A stretch of 64,000 nt of DNA, from contig LNAC01000770.1 of NCBI GenBank assembly GCA_002007465.1, positions 119,678 through 183,677 on the forward strand, read 5' to 3'. The DNA is from Ailurus styani (lineage: Eukaryota > Chordata > Mammalia > Carnivora > Ailuridae). Shown piece after piece: positions 10,996 through 64,000 of this stretch (position 1 is its first letter; the number at the start of each line of letters is the position of its first letter). Below the pieces are notes generated by a model that saw only the letters and a list, made by a program, of their open reading frames with translations, searched no databases and was not told the DNA's origin. The position numbers were made by a program, and so were the translations under genes.

Positions 10996-11749
10996 GATAA
11001 ATAAATCTTTTTTAAAAATGTGTAATGAAAACCTAGAGAATGCTCCGAAAACCATCATGCAATTACAAAAAAAAGTCTCAATTATTATTTTCAAGAAGGT
11101 AACAATATAGGTGTGACAAGTATCATAGTATTGTTCTGATCTTAGTGATCATAGTGATGATTCAGGCTAGAATCTCCTTTATTGTGTACTCAACATTATT
11201 GCTCAGACATTCTAGAATGTAGTGGATGTGATAACCCCTTTGTTATTTAGACTAACAAGTTTCCATGATCTTTTGCTGCAAGTCCAATGTACCAAGGACA
11301 GTTTTTTTTTTATCAAAACAAGATTTTTAAAAAAGCTGTCTTTCAGCATCTGAATGTTTGATAGAAACTTCTTTACTGTGATAAAATTCTACAAATCTGA
11401 GTTTGGGACCTTGGTGAGGAAACCCCTCTCCCCCTTCCTCACAGGTGAAGTGGGCTGTGGGTTTTCTTGCTTTTGCCTAGAGGCTGGGTACTTGAATGTC
11501 TCAGTGTTATCTCCTTATACTGTTAAGAGTCATCCTTTCCAGCCTGGATGATACCGGTATGGGGATTATTCCTTGATTGGGCCTTACAACTCTGTCTTCC
11601 CTTGACAGAGCAGTCACTACCACTACCAACCCAATAGTAAAAAGTTTTCAGCTCTGAACATCTTTCATAGCCAGATCAACTATGTTAAAATATTATTACC
11701 AAATAACTTGATAATGATAATGTTTTATTTTGTATCTTACAAAACCATT
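10996..11749 (+). other. Intergenic, nothing recognised
   Basis: Unique AT-rich sequence. The ORF at 11354-11551 has no recognisable features. Confidence 0.5.
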
Positions 11750-11965
11750 TGACATGAGCTGTGGAGCTGGGTTTTGGCAGACAAAGTGAGTTAACAGTTG
11801 AAGTCATGACAAAAATGAAAGCACCTTGATGGATATGTTTATGGTATAGATTATGGTGATGGTTTCATGGACTTATATTTAACCCCCAAAATCATCAAGT
11901 TATATACATTAACTATATATAGCTTTTTGCATGTCAATCATACCTCAATAAAGTGCTTTTTTTTA
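11750..11965 (+). mobile_element. Old L1 3' end
   Basis: GATTATGGTGATGGTTTCATGG and GCATGTCAATCATACCTCAATAAAG are hallmarks of the 3' terminus of L1M elements. Confidence 0.75.
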
Positions 11966-12009
11966 AAAAGTGAAAACACTTCCTATTCATTAAATTTTTA
12001 CTACAAGGC

Positions 12010-12235
12010 AGCTGTTATGCTAAGTTTTTATATATCTTCTTTAATCTTCTTGATGATTCTATGGGGTAGGTATTGTTATCATCCCCATTTTGGAGATGAG
12101 AAGACTGAGTTTCAGAGAAGTGGAGTGCTAAAGACTACAAAGTGCTTTGTAAGTCATCCAGGTAGGATTTGATCTCAGGAATGCCTGACTCCAAAGCAGG
12201 GGCTCTTAACCATTATAATATAGTGTCCTCCTGCC
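12010..12235 (-). mobile_element. MIR
   Basis: Antisense MIR core: TATTGTTATCATCCCCATTT, GATGAGAAGACTGAGTTTCA, GATTTGATCTCAGGAATGCC. Confidence 0.75.
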
Positions 12236-13401
12236 TCCTATGATGGGATAAAGGATTGTATTAGAATGGATAATTTGTGGTTGAAACCCCTGGACGGGAA
12301 CTCTTAGTCTAATTTTTCTCTACAGTAGTACTTGAAGATGCAATAGGATAGAAGCAGCTGATGAAGTTCAATCTTTCACTGGCAGAATAGAAGCTGGAAG
12401 TTCCTCCCTTCTACTCCTTCCACCTCATGATGGATTTTGAGGACCCTTCAAACTTAGTGGGCAGTTTTGAGAATTACCTGGGCTACAGGTGAACACTTAT
12501 ATATTAGAACCTTTATTTAACAACTGGTTAAGACTTGAGTGTGGTAAAAGACCCATTTATTCAACCAACAAACAATATGGTAGTACATACTACATTAGAA
12601 TAAAAATACAGTAATAAAATACAGGCACAAAATTCGAGGATATTGTGACTATCTGAAAAGATAACACAACATTTTAAGAGAAATGATGAAAGTTTTAGGC
12701 ATGTTTTTTCAAGCCAAAGGACCATTATAAATGAAGAAGAGCATCTGGATCTTCATAACGCATCTTAAGTTACTGTGTGATCTAGTAAGTCTTGGGCTTT
12801 GGTTTCCTCATCTATAATGAAAAAAAAAAAAGCAAATCCAAAACCTTGCTTTAGGGAGAGTCTATTTTTGAAGTAGGTAGCAAAACAATTTTGGGGGGCC
12901 AAATCTCTATGAAAGTGTTTTTAAATTATCTTTAACCAGTGGTAGTTTATTTCAGCGACTACACTGGTTGTTATAAAGGCACTATTTGAATTTTTTTAAA
13001 AAAACATATTTCAGTTGGCTTACTGGTGATTAAGCAGACAGGAAACCCGGGTTTGTACACTACGTACGGTAGGTTGCAACGCAGTGTTCTCCAGCTACAT
13101 AGCCCTCTGTGGCGGTAATTAAATCATTTCCTGAATTTTGCCCTTACAGTGCTTAAAGAGTTTTAACATCTAATGGACACGCTCAGCCAAACCATCTATT
13201 TATTGGCTATACGAGAAGCGATGAGAGATGACTATTTTGGGAGTGAATTCTCACCCGGTTACTTTTGCCTGAAGAGTGCCTGTAAGCACGGTCAGACCCA
13301 GCCAAATCCGAAAACGACATAGACCGACATGAAGCAAAAAGCCCCTGCCCTGCCCCCATCAACCCTAAAAGCGTCCATCTGTACACTGTTGGCTCTGAGT
13401 T
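12236..13401 (+). other. Intergenic, mostly unique; small MIR-like piece
   Basis: CTTGGGCTTTGGTTTCCTCA near 12790 looks like sense MIR. The remainder up to the T run at 13402 has no recognised gene or repeat. Confidence 0.5.
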
Positions 13402-13419
13402 CTTTTTTTTTTTTTTTTT

Positions 13420-13454
13420 AGGAAGGAAGGGAGGGAGGGAGAGGGAGAGGGAGG

Positions 13455-13489
<35 letters not shown>

Positions 13490-13577
13490 AAAGAGAGAAA
13501 AGAAAGAGAAAGAAAGAAAAAGAAAGAAAGAAAAGAAAAGAAAAGAAAAGAAAAGAAAAGAAAAGAAAAGAAAGAAG
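13420..13577 (+). repeat. Long purine-only microsatellite (GGAA/GAGA/AAAAG) next to the promoter
   Basis: About 155 nt of uninterrupted A/G: GGAAGGAAGG, GAGAGAGA, then AAAGA and AAAAG repeats. It is preceded by an 18-nt T run at about 13402. It sits about 70 nt upstream of the CpG island. Confidence 0.95.
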
Positions 13578-13639
13578 GTTGAGTTCTTTACTTTTCTCTG
13601 ACCACGGAGATTGCTCGCAAACTCTGTCTCCTTAGTTTT

Positions 13640-14340
13640 CAAGGCGGGACGGGGCGGAGGAGTGGGCGGAGGGGCAGTTCAGTCTGTCACCGAAGTTCGC
13701 TTTAGGAACGGTTTTTCCCTCCCGCCCCGCCGCCCGCCTACTCCAGCCACTAGCCCGCCGCCCGCCTACTCCAGCCACTAGCCCGCCGCCCAGGAGGAAG
13801 GCGTCTCGCAGTGATTCCCTTAGGTAACGTACGCCCCTGCGATCCCTCTGGGTACGGTAGTTTGCTTTGGTCCGCCAGTGTCCGCGCGCAAGTGCAGAGG
13901 GGGCTGGCGGAAACTACATATCCCAGGAGCCCTCGGATCAGGGGCGGAGCCGTCCGTGGAGGGCGAGGCTCCAACCGGAGGCGGTCATTGTGGCGCCTCA
14001 TTCATAAATGCAGCTGCAATTTCTGCTGTTGTTTTAGTGGACTGAAGGCCCGGGACCCCGGAGCGGTAATTTGTGGGTGAAAGGAGCGGGGGAGCTGGTG
14101 TGTTTGCCGCCCTGCATCATAGAGTGTTGGCTGGGCGTGAGAGAGACCCGCTCCAGGCCTCTGGGCTGGCTCGGCGGGCGCGGAGGGAGCCGGGCGCTGG
14201 GCGGCTGTGCGGCGGCAGCCAGCATCAATTCTGTGGACGTCCCAACTTAACTGGGTGTTTCGTGGGGAGCCTGCCTTTCAAGGACCCTCACCGCCTGTGG
14301 TTTTGCTGTACTTCAGGCTCCTGTTTAGAAGCTCAGGTGA
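13640..14340 (+). promoter_or_regulatory. CENPJ: CpG island, probable CENPJ promoter and non-coding exon 1
   Basis: This is the only strongly CpG-rich block close upstream of the CENPJ start exon. It has GGGCGGAG-type boxes and a GC-rich 28-bp repeat (2.4 copies at 13726-13792), and it lacks repeats. Exon 2 begins with a splice acceptor 5' of the ATG, so a non-coding first exon is required. Candidate donors are TTAG|GTAACG after 13823, GCG|GTAATT near 14065 and CTCAG|GTGACA after 14336. I cannot tell which is used. Apparent ORFs here on both strands are a by-product of GC-rich composition. Confidence 0.75.
13726..13792 (+). repeat. 28-bp GC-rich tandem repeat in the CENPJ CpG island
   Basis: CCCGCCGCCCGCCTACTCCA followed by GCCACTAG occurs at 13726-13753 and again, identical, at 13754-13781. 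A third partial unit CCCGCCGCCCA follows. Perfect identity suggests a recent duplication and possible length variation between individuals. Confidence 0.9.
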
Positions 14341-14438
14341 CACAGTCGGTTCGAAAAGAAAGTGTAAAGTGGCGTTGCTTTCTGTCTTCCTTAAGGTCCG
14401 TTCGTCACCCATGATCATCAGTTAGGAGCTGTCCTTTA

Positions 14439-14650
14439 TTTTATTTATTTTTTTTTAAAGATTTTTTTTTATTTATTCATTTGACACAGAGAGAGAGATT
14501 ACAAGTCGGCAGAGAGGCAGGCAGAGAGAGAGGAGGAAGCAGGCTCCCTGCTGAGCAGAGAGCCCGACGTGGGCCTTGATCCCAGGACCCTGGGATCATG
14601 ACCTGAGCCGAAGGCAGCGGCTTTAACCCACTGAGCCACCCAGGCGCCCC
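14439..14650 (-). mobile_element. CAN-SINE (mustelid-type)
   Basis: Ends GAGCCACCCAGGCGCCCC. Target duplication AGGAGCTGTCCTTTA at 14424-14438 and 14651-14665. Confidence 0.95.
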
Positions 14651-15261
14651 AGGAGCTGTCCTTTAAAGCTTTGCTGTGGATTCGTGGTTTTCAAGAACAT
14701 GTATTTTGGGAGACTGATAAGTCATTTCCCAAATCAACTAGTTATACGGTCGGAGGGTGACTTTGAATTAACTGCTTATGTCCACTTTTCTCCGTCAGGA
14801 GGCGGAGAATTTATTCCCCCAAACTGCTTCAAGAATGTTTACATAGCACTCTCTGGAGGTTTCGAGGCCGTGAATTTGTTTCAAACAGATTTTGATATCT
14901 CAAAATTCTAGTCCACATGCTAATCCTTTCTAGACATTTTGCTATATATGTGTGTTCTCTTTAGTTTGCCTGAATATTAATAATAAATAGCAGATTAAGG
15001 TGAAACAGTATTTTTATTCTTCACGCTGACAGTAAATACACTGAGGATCATATTCATGAAATTAAAATGGAGGAGTAGAGGTGTTTCTTTTAAGTGTGGT
15101 TTGTTTTAAGATGCAGATGTCTTGAGTGCTGCAGCACCACAGCACTCATCAGTCTAGTAGGGAACTTTTCTAGTTTTTGATGTAACTTGTCTCCTTTCTA
15201 AATTTGGATTGCAAATTTCCCTTTAAAATTTTTGAAATTTAACATAGATTACGTGGTTGAT

Positions 15262-15455
15262 AAATACCCAGTAGTGCTCATAAAACAAACTGAGGGTGGG
15301 AGGGTAGGGATAGGGTGGATGGGTTATGGACATTGGGGAGGGTTTGTGCTTTGGTGAGGGCTGTGAAAGATGTAAGCCTGTTGATTCACAGACCTGTACC
15401 CCTTGGGCAAATAATAAAAATAAAAATTAAAAAAATAAATAAATAAATAAAAAAA
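15262..15455 (+). mobile_element. Young carnivore L1, 3' end only
   Basis: AACAAACTGAGGGTGGGAGG to CACAGACCTGTACCCCTTGG plus an A-rich tail. Target duplication AGATTACGTGGTTGAT at 15246-15261 and 15456-15471. It lacks the GGGTTACTGGGG stretch seen in the other copies. Confidence 0.92.
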
Positions 15456-15958
15456 AGATTACGTGGTTGATTTTGATGAAAAGCTGTTACCTTTTAGATA
15501 GGCTTTCAAGTCAAAAATAATTAGAATTAGTTTACTTAGAACAGATTTTTAAAAATTATTCAGGAATAAGAGATATTAAGTAAACTGCCCTAATCTTAAG
15601 TGTCACCCAAATGTATACACCGGTGTAATCACCACCAGATAAAGATAACAACACTCTTTATCAAGCCTGAAGGCCTCTTCTCAGTCAATGCCAACCCCAG
15701 CTAACCATGAGTCTGACTTCTGTACTTTAAAATTTATTTTGCTTATTCTTGAACTTCATATTAAATGGAAACACAGTGTGACTCTGTTGAGACTTGGACG
15801 TAACATTACTCATCCATGTTCTTTGTAGCCGGAGTTTTTAAAAATATGTGAATAGTTGTCATTCTTGAACTGTGATATCGGTGAGAAAAATCACACTGTC
15901 ACTTTGGTCTTCGCTTATTGAATAGTTTGCAAGCGTTCCTTTTGTCTTATATTTCTTT

Positions 15959-16162
15959 TTTTTTTTTTTAAAGATTTTATTTATTTATTTGACACAGAGA
16001 GAGAGATCAGATCACAAGTAGGCAGAGAGGCAGGCAGAGAGAGAGGAGGAAGCAGGTTCCCCACTGAGCAGGGAGCCCGACGCGGGCCTCGATCCCAGGA
16101 CCCTGAGATCATGACCTGAGCCGAAGGCAGAGGCTTTAACCCACTGAGCCACCCAGGCGCCC
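15959..16162 (-). mobile_element. CAN-SINE (mustelid-type)
   Basis: Perfect target duplication TGTCTTATATTTCTTT at 15943-15958 and 16163-16178. Confidence 0.95.
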
Positions 16163-16574
16163 TGTCTTATATTTCTTTGAACAGTTCTACAAACTGGTGA
16201 TTCATAGTATTTGTATATACATTTTAACAACTGTACCCATGACACTTTCAGGATTCTGCTTCAGAAAATGGAGCACAAGTATTTTCAGTGTATGTTGTTA
16301 CACTCAGTAAAGCAACAAGGGAAACAGCAGTCTTGTTTTAAAATTCCATTAAATCTGGTTTTAATAAAATGACCCCATCTGTCTTTCAGTTCTTCAGTCA
16401 CATTAGCTACTTTCAAGTGCTAAATAGCCATATGTGACTAGTGGCTATCATAATGGACAGCACAGTTCTAGGTAATTGTACTTTTTTGTCTTTATTTCTT
16501 ATAAACTGCTTTGCATTTTGCCTTTGTCTATTTAACAGTATATATTGGATATATTCAGGACTCCCATATCAGTT

Positions 16575-16777
16575 TTTTTTTTTTTTTTTTTTTTTAATTC
16601 ATTTGACACAGAGAGAGAGATTACAAGTAGGCAGAGAGGCAGGCAGAGAGAGAGGAGAGAGGAGGAAGCAGGCTCCCTGCTGAGCAGAGAGCCCGATGCG
16701 GGCCTCGATCCCAGGACCCTGGGATCATGACCTGAGCCAAAGGTAGCGGCTTTAACCCACTGAGCCACCCAGGCGCC
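16575..16777 (-). mobile_element. CAN-SINE (mustelid-type)
   Basis: Target duplication CTCCCATATCAGTT at 16561-16574 and 16778-16791, with a 20+ T run at the 5' side. Confidence 0.95.
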
Positions 16778-17294
16778 CTCCCATATCAGTTCTTAATAAG
16801 CTTACTTGGTTCTCTGTAACCATTGCATAATGTGAATGATATAATTAGCTGGTCCTCCCTTAATAGACATTGAAGACATTAATCTCAGTTTATTACACAT
16901 GTTGTGAACTTGTGCCAGTATAGCACAAAATGCCTAGATGTGAAATTGCTGAATCAAAGTTTTTGTGCATTTACAGTTTGGATCGATATTGTCAAATTGC
17001 CCTTCGAAAGGTTTTACCAGCTTACATTCCCAAGTAACACTTTATGAAAGAGTTGCTTTCCACGCTGGGGTTTAGCAGTTTTTAGTTTTTTCAGCCTGGT
17101 ATGTGAAAAATGGTATGTCATTACTGTTTTAATGTCTATTCAGTTGAGTGATGATGAACATTTTTAATGTTTGGGCATCTATATTTCTTTTTCTGTTTAT
17201 CTCTCTCCTTTTTTTTTTTTTTTCAGACACTGGGTACAAAGCTAAATACATGTTGGCCTCCAAATTGCCATTTTTCATTTTCCTTTGGAGATAG

Positions 17295-17352
<58 letters not shown>
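17295..17352 (+). repeat. (GTCT)n(ATCT)n tetranucleotide microsatellite
   Basis: Four CTGT units followed by about ten CTAT units, uninterrupted, in intron 1. Likely polymorphic. Confidence 0.97.
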
Positions 17353-17353
<1 letters not shown>

Positions 17354-17429
17354 AAAGTCTAGAATTGTATATGAAAAATAGTGTGATGTGTCATTTCACT
17401 TTGGTACTAGATTTTCTCATTTCTCCCCT

Positions 17430-18360
17430 CAAGGACAATGCTGTAGTAATTCTCTCCTTTCTTCATTCTCATCAGCCTACAGATATGCTTTTATTTCTCC
17501 TTTCTTAAAAAATATTCACTCTGCATCCCTGTACAGCTACTGTCCTACTTATTTCCTTCACTTTGTAACAAAACTCCTGGAAAAAGTTAGCTATCCTCAG
17601 TTTCTTGGTCTTTCATGTATTCCCTCCATTCAAGCTTTTGCAGCCTTCCCCTTCCCCAAGTTGCTCTCATTGAAGTTATCATGACCTTTACTTTGCTCAA
17701 TTCCGAGGTCAGTTCTCAGTTCTCCTTACCCTTCATCTGTTAACAGCTTTTAACACATCTCTTTCTTCCTTGAAACACTTTCTTCATAAATTAAAAAAAA
17801 AGAAGAAGAAGCATTTTCTTCACTTGGCCTCAAGGACACTATACTTTCTACATTTTCTCTTTTTTGTCTATCCTTAGTCTCTTAAGTGATCTCACCCAGT
17901 TTCTAGGCTTTAAATATCATCTTTGTACTAGGGATACTCACATTTATGCTTCCCAGCCTTGGCCTCATCCATGAATCCCATTCTTGTGTGTCTAGCTGCG
18001 TATATGATGATGACTGGAATGTCTATTAGGCATCTTAAAATGTTTGAAATTCAGGGACACCTGGGTGGTTTAGTCAAGTCATTGTCTGCTTTTGGCTCAG
18101 GTCATGATCTCAGGGTCCTGGGATGGAGCCCCACATCGGGCTCCTTGCTCAGTGGGGGATCGGCCTCTCACTCTGCCCCTCCCCCCCTACTTGTGAGGCC
18201 CCCAAATAATAAAATCTTAAAAAAAAAAGCCTAAAAAATGTTTGAAATTCAACTCTTGATTTCTCAATCCCTCAAACCTATTTCATCCCCATTTTCCCCC
18301 ATTTCAGTTAATGGCAATACTGTTCTTCCAGTTGCTCAGCCAGAAAATTTTAAGGAATGA
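17430..18360 (+). mobile_element. L2 (LINE2) fossil, sense, split by a SINE
   Basis: CTTCATCTGTTAACAGCTTT, CTTGGCCTCAAGGACACTAT and ATTTCAGTTAATGGCAATAC follow the order of the L2 reverse-transcriptase region. Heavily mutated. Confidence 0.65.
18054..18233 (+). mobile_element. CAN-SINE, older
   Basis: GGGACACCTGGGTGGTTTAG. Target duplication AAAATGTTTGAAATTCA on both sides. It sits inside the L2. Confidence 0.92.
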
Positions 18361-18869
18361 AGGGGAGGATCCTGGTGACCTCTGGAGGTTTGGTAGACAA
18401 TAAAGGAGGAGTCATAGGTAATATAATGAAATCATATGAGATTCAGAATTTAGCGGTTTTTATGGTGGAGGAAGGGAGAATCATCTAGAAGCAAAAAAGG
18501 ACTATAGGGAACACACATATTCTACTTCCAGGCCCAGTGGTACAGAGTATGGGCTCTATGGGAAGAAGTCTTCTCAGGAAGGTGAGAGACGAGGTTGAGG
18601 ATAATAGATTTTGCTACTGATGGACTTTGGGGCTGCGTGGGCATTGGAGATGGAATGAGGCATGTGCATGGATATCAGAGTGTTGGAGGTAAAGGGTGGC
18701 TTAGGAGCCAGGTGACTGATGTAAAGAATTAGTCTAAACACATATGGAGATTAATTCCAGAGAATTCGAGATAGATAGTGGTGATGGGACTGTAAGAATT
18801 GGTGGGGGGCATTCTGCAAATGAAGGTTTTCAATATGAAGCCTGGGTCTTACTCTGTTCCTCATAGCTG

Positions 18870-19140
18870 CACCACTCATTCCTTGACCTCCACCAGGTCC
18901 TTGAGTTTATCTCCTAAAGGAGGACTCCCTGTCTACCCTCTCTAAACTTGCAAATTGCCTTCCCCCATATCGCTTTTATTTTTCTCCTTAGCATTTATTA
19001 CTGTATAACATACTGTATAGTTTACTTTTATATGCATGTATCTTCTTCACTAGACTCTGACTTATTAACTGCTGTATGCTCAGTGACTAAAATATCTGGC
19101 ACAGAGTAAGAACTCAATAAATGTTAGTTGAGTGAAATCA
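18870..19140 (+). mobile_element. L2 3' end
   Basis: CTTAGCATTTATTACTGTAT, then ATCTGGCACAGAGTAAGAAC and TCAATAAATGTTAGTTGAGT: the classic L2 tail. Probably the end of the same element as 17430-18360. Confidence 0.75.
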
Positions 19141-19921
19141 GTCATACAGAGGAGGATGAGCTTATCTTCTGCATGATGTGCCATTTAAGTTTATTGCACG
19201 GTGACTGAATTACACTAGGAATTTGGTTATTTTAGAGTATGATTCATACAAAGTAGCTATCCTGTTGTATGAACTAATGTGATTTTGTTGTTGAACATTG
19301 AATGAACACAAATATAATACTTTATAGTACTGAATTTATTTTAAATAATAGAATCTTAGTTCTGTTTTAATTTTACCTTAATTTTAGCAAACATTTATCA
19401 AGTTTCTCCTTCTGCCAGAAATAGATGGTGCTAGGCATGGGTGACTGTATCTTCAGGGAATGCACACCTTGGTAGATTATGAACACAAAGGCAGAGTACT
19501 ACTAATATTGAGATGAATGTCAAAATAGTGATATCGAGACCTCTAAGAATACAGATGAAGGTCTGCTTGTGGGCGAGGGGCTAGAAGGGGGTTGAGGGAA
19601 TAAGGGAAAGTGAGAAACAGTGCCAGTGAAGCCATGGGGGTGGTGGTGACTCTTGTTCTGTAACTAGGGAGAACATGGATTCCCCAGTTGGACAGAGAAG
19701 CCATGTTGGAGTAGGGCCAGAAGCCTGAAAGTGTTTAATATGGGTAACATTTGATAGTTACAGTAATCGAATAACTTAGAAGGTGCTTTAGCTCCTAGAA
19801 TTTTGGGTCAGCTAATTTAGCACTTGTATAAAGTCCTCAGTAATCAAATGATTAGATCAGAAGGGAACTTAGGTTTTTGATTCACTCAATTTGGATGTTT
19901 TTAAGACTGAAAAGAAACCAT

Positions 19922-20158
19922 GGGCGCCTGGGTGGCTCAGTGGGTTAAAGCCGCTGCCTTCGGCTCAGGTCATGATCCCAGGGTCCTGGGATCGAGGCCC
20001 ACATCGGGCTCTCTGCTCAGCAGGGAGCCTGCTTCCTCCTCTCTCCTCTCTCTCTGCCTGCCTCTCTGCCTACTTGTAATCTCTCTCTCTGTGTCAAATG
20101 AATAAATAAAATCTTNNNNNNNNNNNNNNNNNNNNAAAAAAAAAAAAAAAAAAAAAAA
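19922..20158 (+). mobile_element. CAN-SINE (mustelid-type) with N gap in tail
   Basis: GGGCGCCTGGGTGGCTCAG head. Target duplication GACTGAAAAGAAACCA before and after. The tail contains 20 Ns and about 24 As. Confidence 0.93.
20116..20135. other. 20-base N run (assembly gap) in a SINE tail
   Basis: Twenty Ns interrupt the A-tail of the SINE at 19922-20158. A scaffold join or unresolved homopolymer is likely. Single Ns also occur at 37874 and 44401. Confidence 0.98.
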
Positions 20159-20375
20159 AGACTGAAAAGAAACCACATAATTTAATGCCCAACTGCTTTG
20201 CTGGTTGAAGTCTTTTGTATTTGAAATATTCAGTAGATTTTTGTGCTGGTTTAAGTTTTGGGTAGAATAGCTTTAACCAATGCTTTTTGTTGGCATCTTC
20301 TTCCTACAGGTTTTGGAAATTAATAGCTCTTCTAACCTTTACATTATTTAAATGTAATATTATCATCCGACTAAA

Positions 20376-62553
<42,178 letters not shown>

Positions 62554-62826
62554 TAAATTTGCTTCTAGATTTGCCAATTTTCAACTTCTATTTCTAAGTG
62601 AATTTTTAAAATCTTAAAACATTTATATGTCATTCAGAATTTAAGTTCAGGGGTGAGTACAGATATACACTTTGAGAGCAGGAGAAAAGAGTTCAGAATT
62701 TTGGAGTTTAGAACTAGAGACATATAGATTCTAATATATAGTCTGTAGCCTAGAAACTTAAAGGGAGTCTGTATAGCACTTCACAAAAGGGGAATGGCAA
62801 GTATTTGTACAGAAATAAATTTGGTG

Positions 62827-63028
62827 GGGTGCCTGGGTGGCTCAGTCAGTTAAGTGTCTGCCTTTGGTTCATTCAGGTCATGATCCCATAGTCCTGGGAT
62901 AGAGCCCTGTACTGGGCTCCATGCTCAGCAGGAAATCTGCTTTTTCCTCTCCCTCTGCCCCTCCCCACTGCTCATGCTCTCTCTCTCTCTCTCTCGTTCT
63001 CTCTTGCATAAATAAAATCTTAAAGAAA
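62827..63028 (+). mobile_element. CAN-SINE
   Basis: GGGTGCCTGGGTGGCTCAG to ATAAATAAAATCTTAAAG. Confidence 0.93.
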
Positions 63029-63827
63029 AAAAATTTGATGAAATTTGAAAACAGTAAATAAGACACAGAGAAGGAAAGCTTCCCTATCAGTTTTTAAGAA
63101 CAACCTAACAATGACAGCAGTATTTGAATTAGCCTGTATCTCTTCTCTGTCTTATATTTTGATTTTCTGGATATCCCTGTCTCTCTGCCTGATTAGTATT
63201 TTATTCCTTTGACCTCCCTGACTCAGTTCTTTAAAATAGCAACTTCTTTATCCTTCTGAGTGTTATATTTCTTGAAGTTAGAGACTTCTTAGTGACTTCT
63301 TCAGTCCACAATACAGAGCTTCTTGTAGTCACCATTTTAATTAAAACCATGGTGAAGGTTTGTCAAATCAGCTGTCCTACTTAGTTTGGACCCTCCTCTC
63401 CTAGAATGTGAATGCATTTAACTACTTGAGTTCTGTGATTAAAAGTTAGCAAGGAAAAAAAAAATGGTAAAAACACTAATTCAAATAATGTAGGAACTTC
63501 TATGGTCATGGTAGTGTTTTCCTTTAACATGGTTTGAAACTTTCTTTGGTGCTCAACTAAATAAATACCAATCTCCTAAAACTTGAGGAAAATCTTATGT
63601 GTAAATTATACTTTGAGCAATTTCAGAAACTTTTTCATCTTTTTTTTTAAACTCTTATGTTTGAAATTTTTTATAGTAAAAAGTAGAGAAAATAATTTGG
63701 AAAAACTCCATGTACCCATCTGTCCATCTTCAACAAATATTAACTCGTGGCCAATCTTTTTTCATCCACATTCAAGCAAATCCCATACATCAGATCATTT
63801 AGCATTATTTTGCCATTTTTTATTTAT

Positions 63828-63960
63828 AGTGGTGGTTCTTCAACTTCACTGTGCATTAAAACCACCAGGAAGAATTGTTCAATTGCAGATTGCTGGGCCC
63901 TACACCAATAATTTGCATTACTAATAATGTCTCAGGTGATGCTGTCATCCCTGGTCCTGG
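63828..63960 (+). mobile_element. MER5-like hAT MITE
   Basis: GTGGTTCTTCAACTTCACTG, then GCATTAAAACCACCAGGAAG and ATTGCTGGGCCCTACACC: the left half of a MER5-type element. The right end is unclear. Confidence 0.6.
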
Positions 63961-64000
63961 GGATGCACTTGATAAAAGAGTGGCTCTCAAATGGCTTTTA

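Larger units (their letters stand above)
15590..17165 (-). mobile_element. Old L1 (L1M) fragments, antisense, with two SINEs inside
   Basis: Stretches such as GCTTATTCTTGAACTTCATA, CATTACTCATCCATGTTC and GAAAGGTTTTACCAGCTTAC follow the antisense 3' part of old L1. Discontinuous and diverged. Confidence 0.55.
14341..20309 (+). other. CENPJ: CENPJ intron 1 region
   Basis: Between the CpG island and the exon 2 acceptor, no coding exon was recognised. Contents: five SINEs, an L1 3' end (15.26 kb), antisense L1M fragments (15.6-17.2 kb), a tetranucleotide repeat, sense L2 (17.4-19.1 kb), unique sequence 19.14-19.9 kb, and an N gap. The ORF at 14684-14911 has no family features. Confidence 0.6.

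Noticed and set aside
13750..14425. Overlapping ORFs on both strands in the CENPJ CpG island
   Set aside because: Products of GC-rich sequence with few stops. No homology recognised, and the region is the probable promoter and non-coding exon.
14684..14911. 75-residue ORF in intron 1
   Set aside because: No conserved motif, no splice context and not part of CENPJ. A chance ORF.

Overview
This window is nuclear DNA from a carnivoran mammal, most likely a mustelid. It holds about fifty tRNA-Lys-derived CAN-SINEs. Many carry the head GGGCGCCTGGGTGGCTCAG and the tail AATAAATAAAATCTT, in a subtype with GTGGGTTAAAGCCTCTGCC that resembles the mustelid SINEC_Mv group. There are also several young copies of a carnivore L1 3' end, and spliceosomal introns with GT/AG borders. 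No bacterial, plasmid or CRISPR-like content was seen.

The only intact protein-coding gene recognised is CENPJ (CPAP/SAS-4), a centriole assembly factor, on the + strand. A CpG island at about 13.64-14.34 kb is its likely promoter and 5' UTR exon. Fifteen coding exons follow, from the ATG at 20376 to 62540. All have consensus AG/GT borders, compatible phases and no internal stop. They encode about 1290 residues. The last coding exon (about 64 residues in the human protein) and the 3' UTR lie beyond the window. The exons carry the tubulin-binding PN2-3 region (exons 5-7), a large serine-rich middle (exon 7), a coiled-coil block (exons 8-10) and most of the C-terminal TCP/G-box beta-repeat domain that binds STIL (exons 13-16).

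Layout: 1-2.2 kb, intergenic repeats with a 73-bp tandem duplication. 2.2-2.8 kb, a second CpG island with an ETS site and a strong minus-strand splice donor, probably the start of a divergent gene (PARP4 is the candidate from synteny). 2.9-13.4 kb, SINEs and a decayed L1. 13.4-14.4 kb, a purine microsatellite followed by the CENPJ CpG island. 14.4-20.3 kb, intron 1. 20.3-30.7 kb, exons 2-7. 30.7-44.7 kb, long repeat-filled introns around exons 8 and 9. 44.7-58.7 kb, exons 10 and 11, antisense L2 and L1 fossils, and a minus-strand HNRNPA1 processed pseudogene that itself carries a SINE. 58.7-64 kb, exons 12-16 and a 5'-truncated L1 inside intron 13.

Most non-coding sequence is transposon fossil: CAN-SINEs, old and young L1, L2, MIR, one long hAT element and two Tigger-like DNA transposons. 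The most useful observations concern the host gene: a young L1 tail that stops 41 nt before exon 9, an exon 10 acceptor built on a low-complexity TTTTTTG tract, a lineage-variable end to exon 10, inverted SINE pairs around exon 9, and the two CpG islands. I saw no convincing sign of a previously undescribed biological system.
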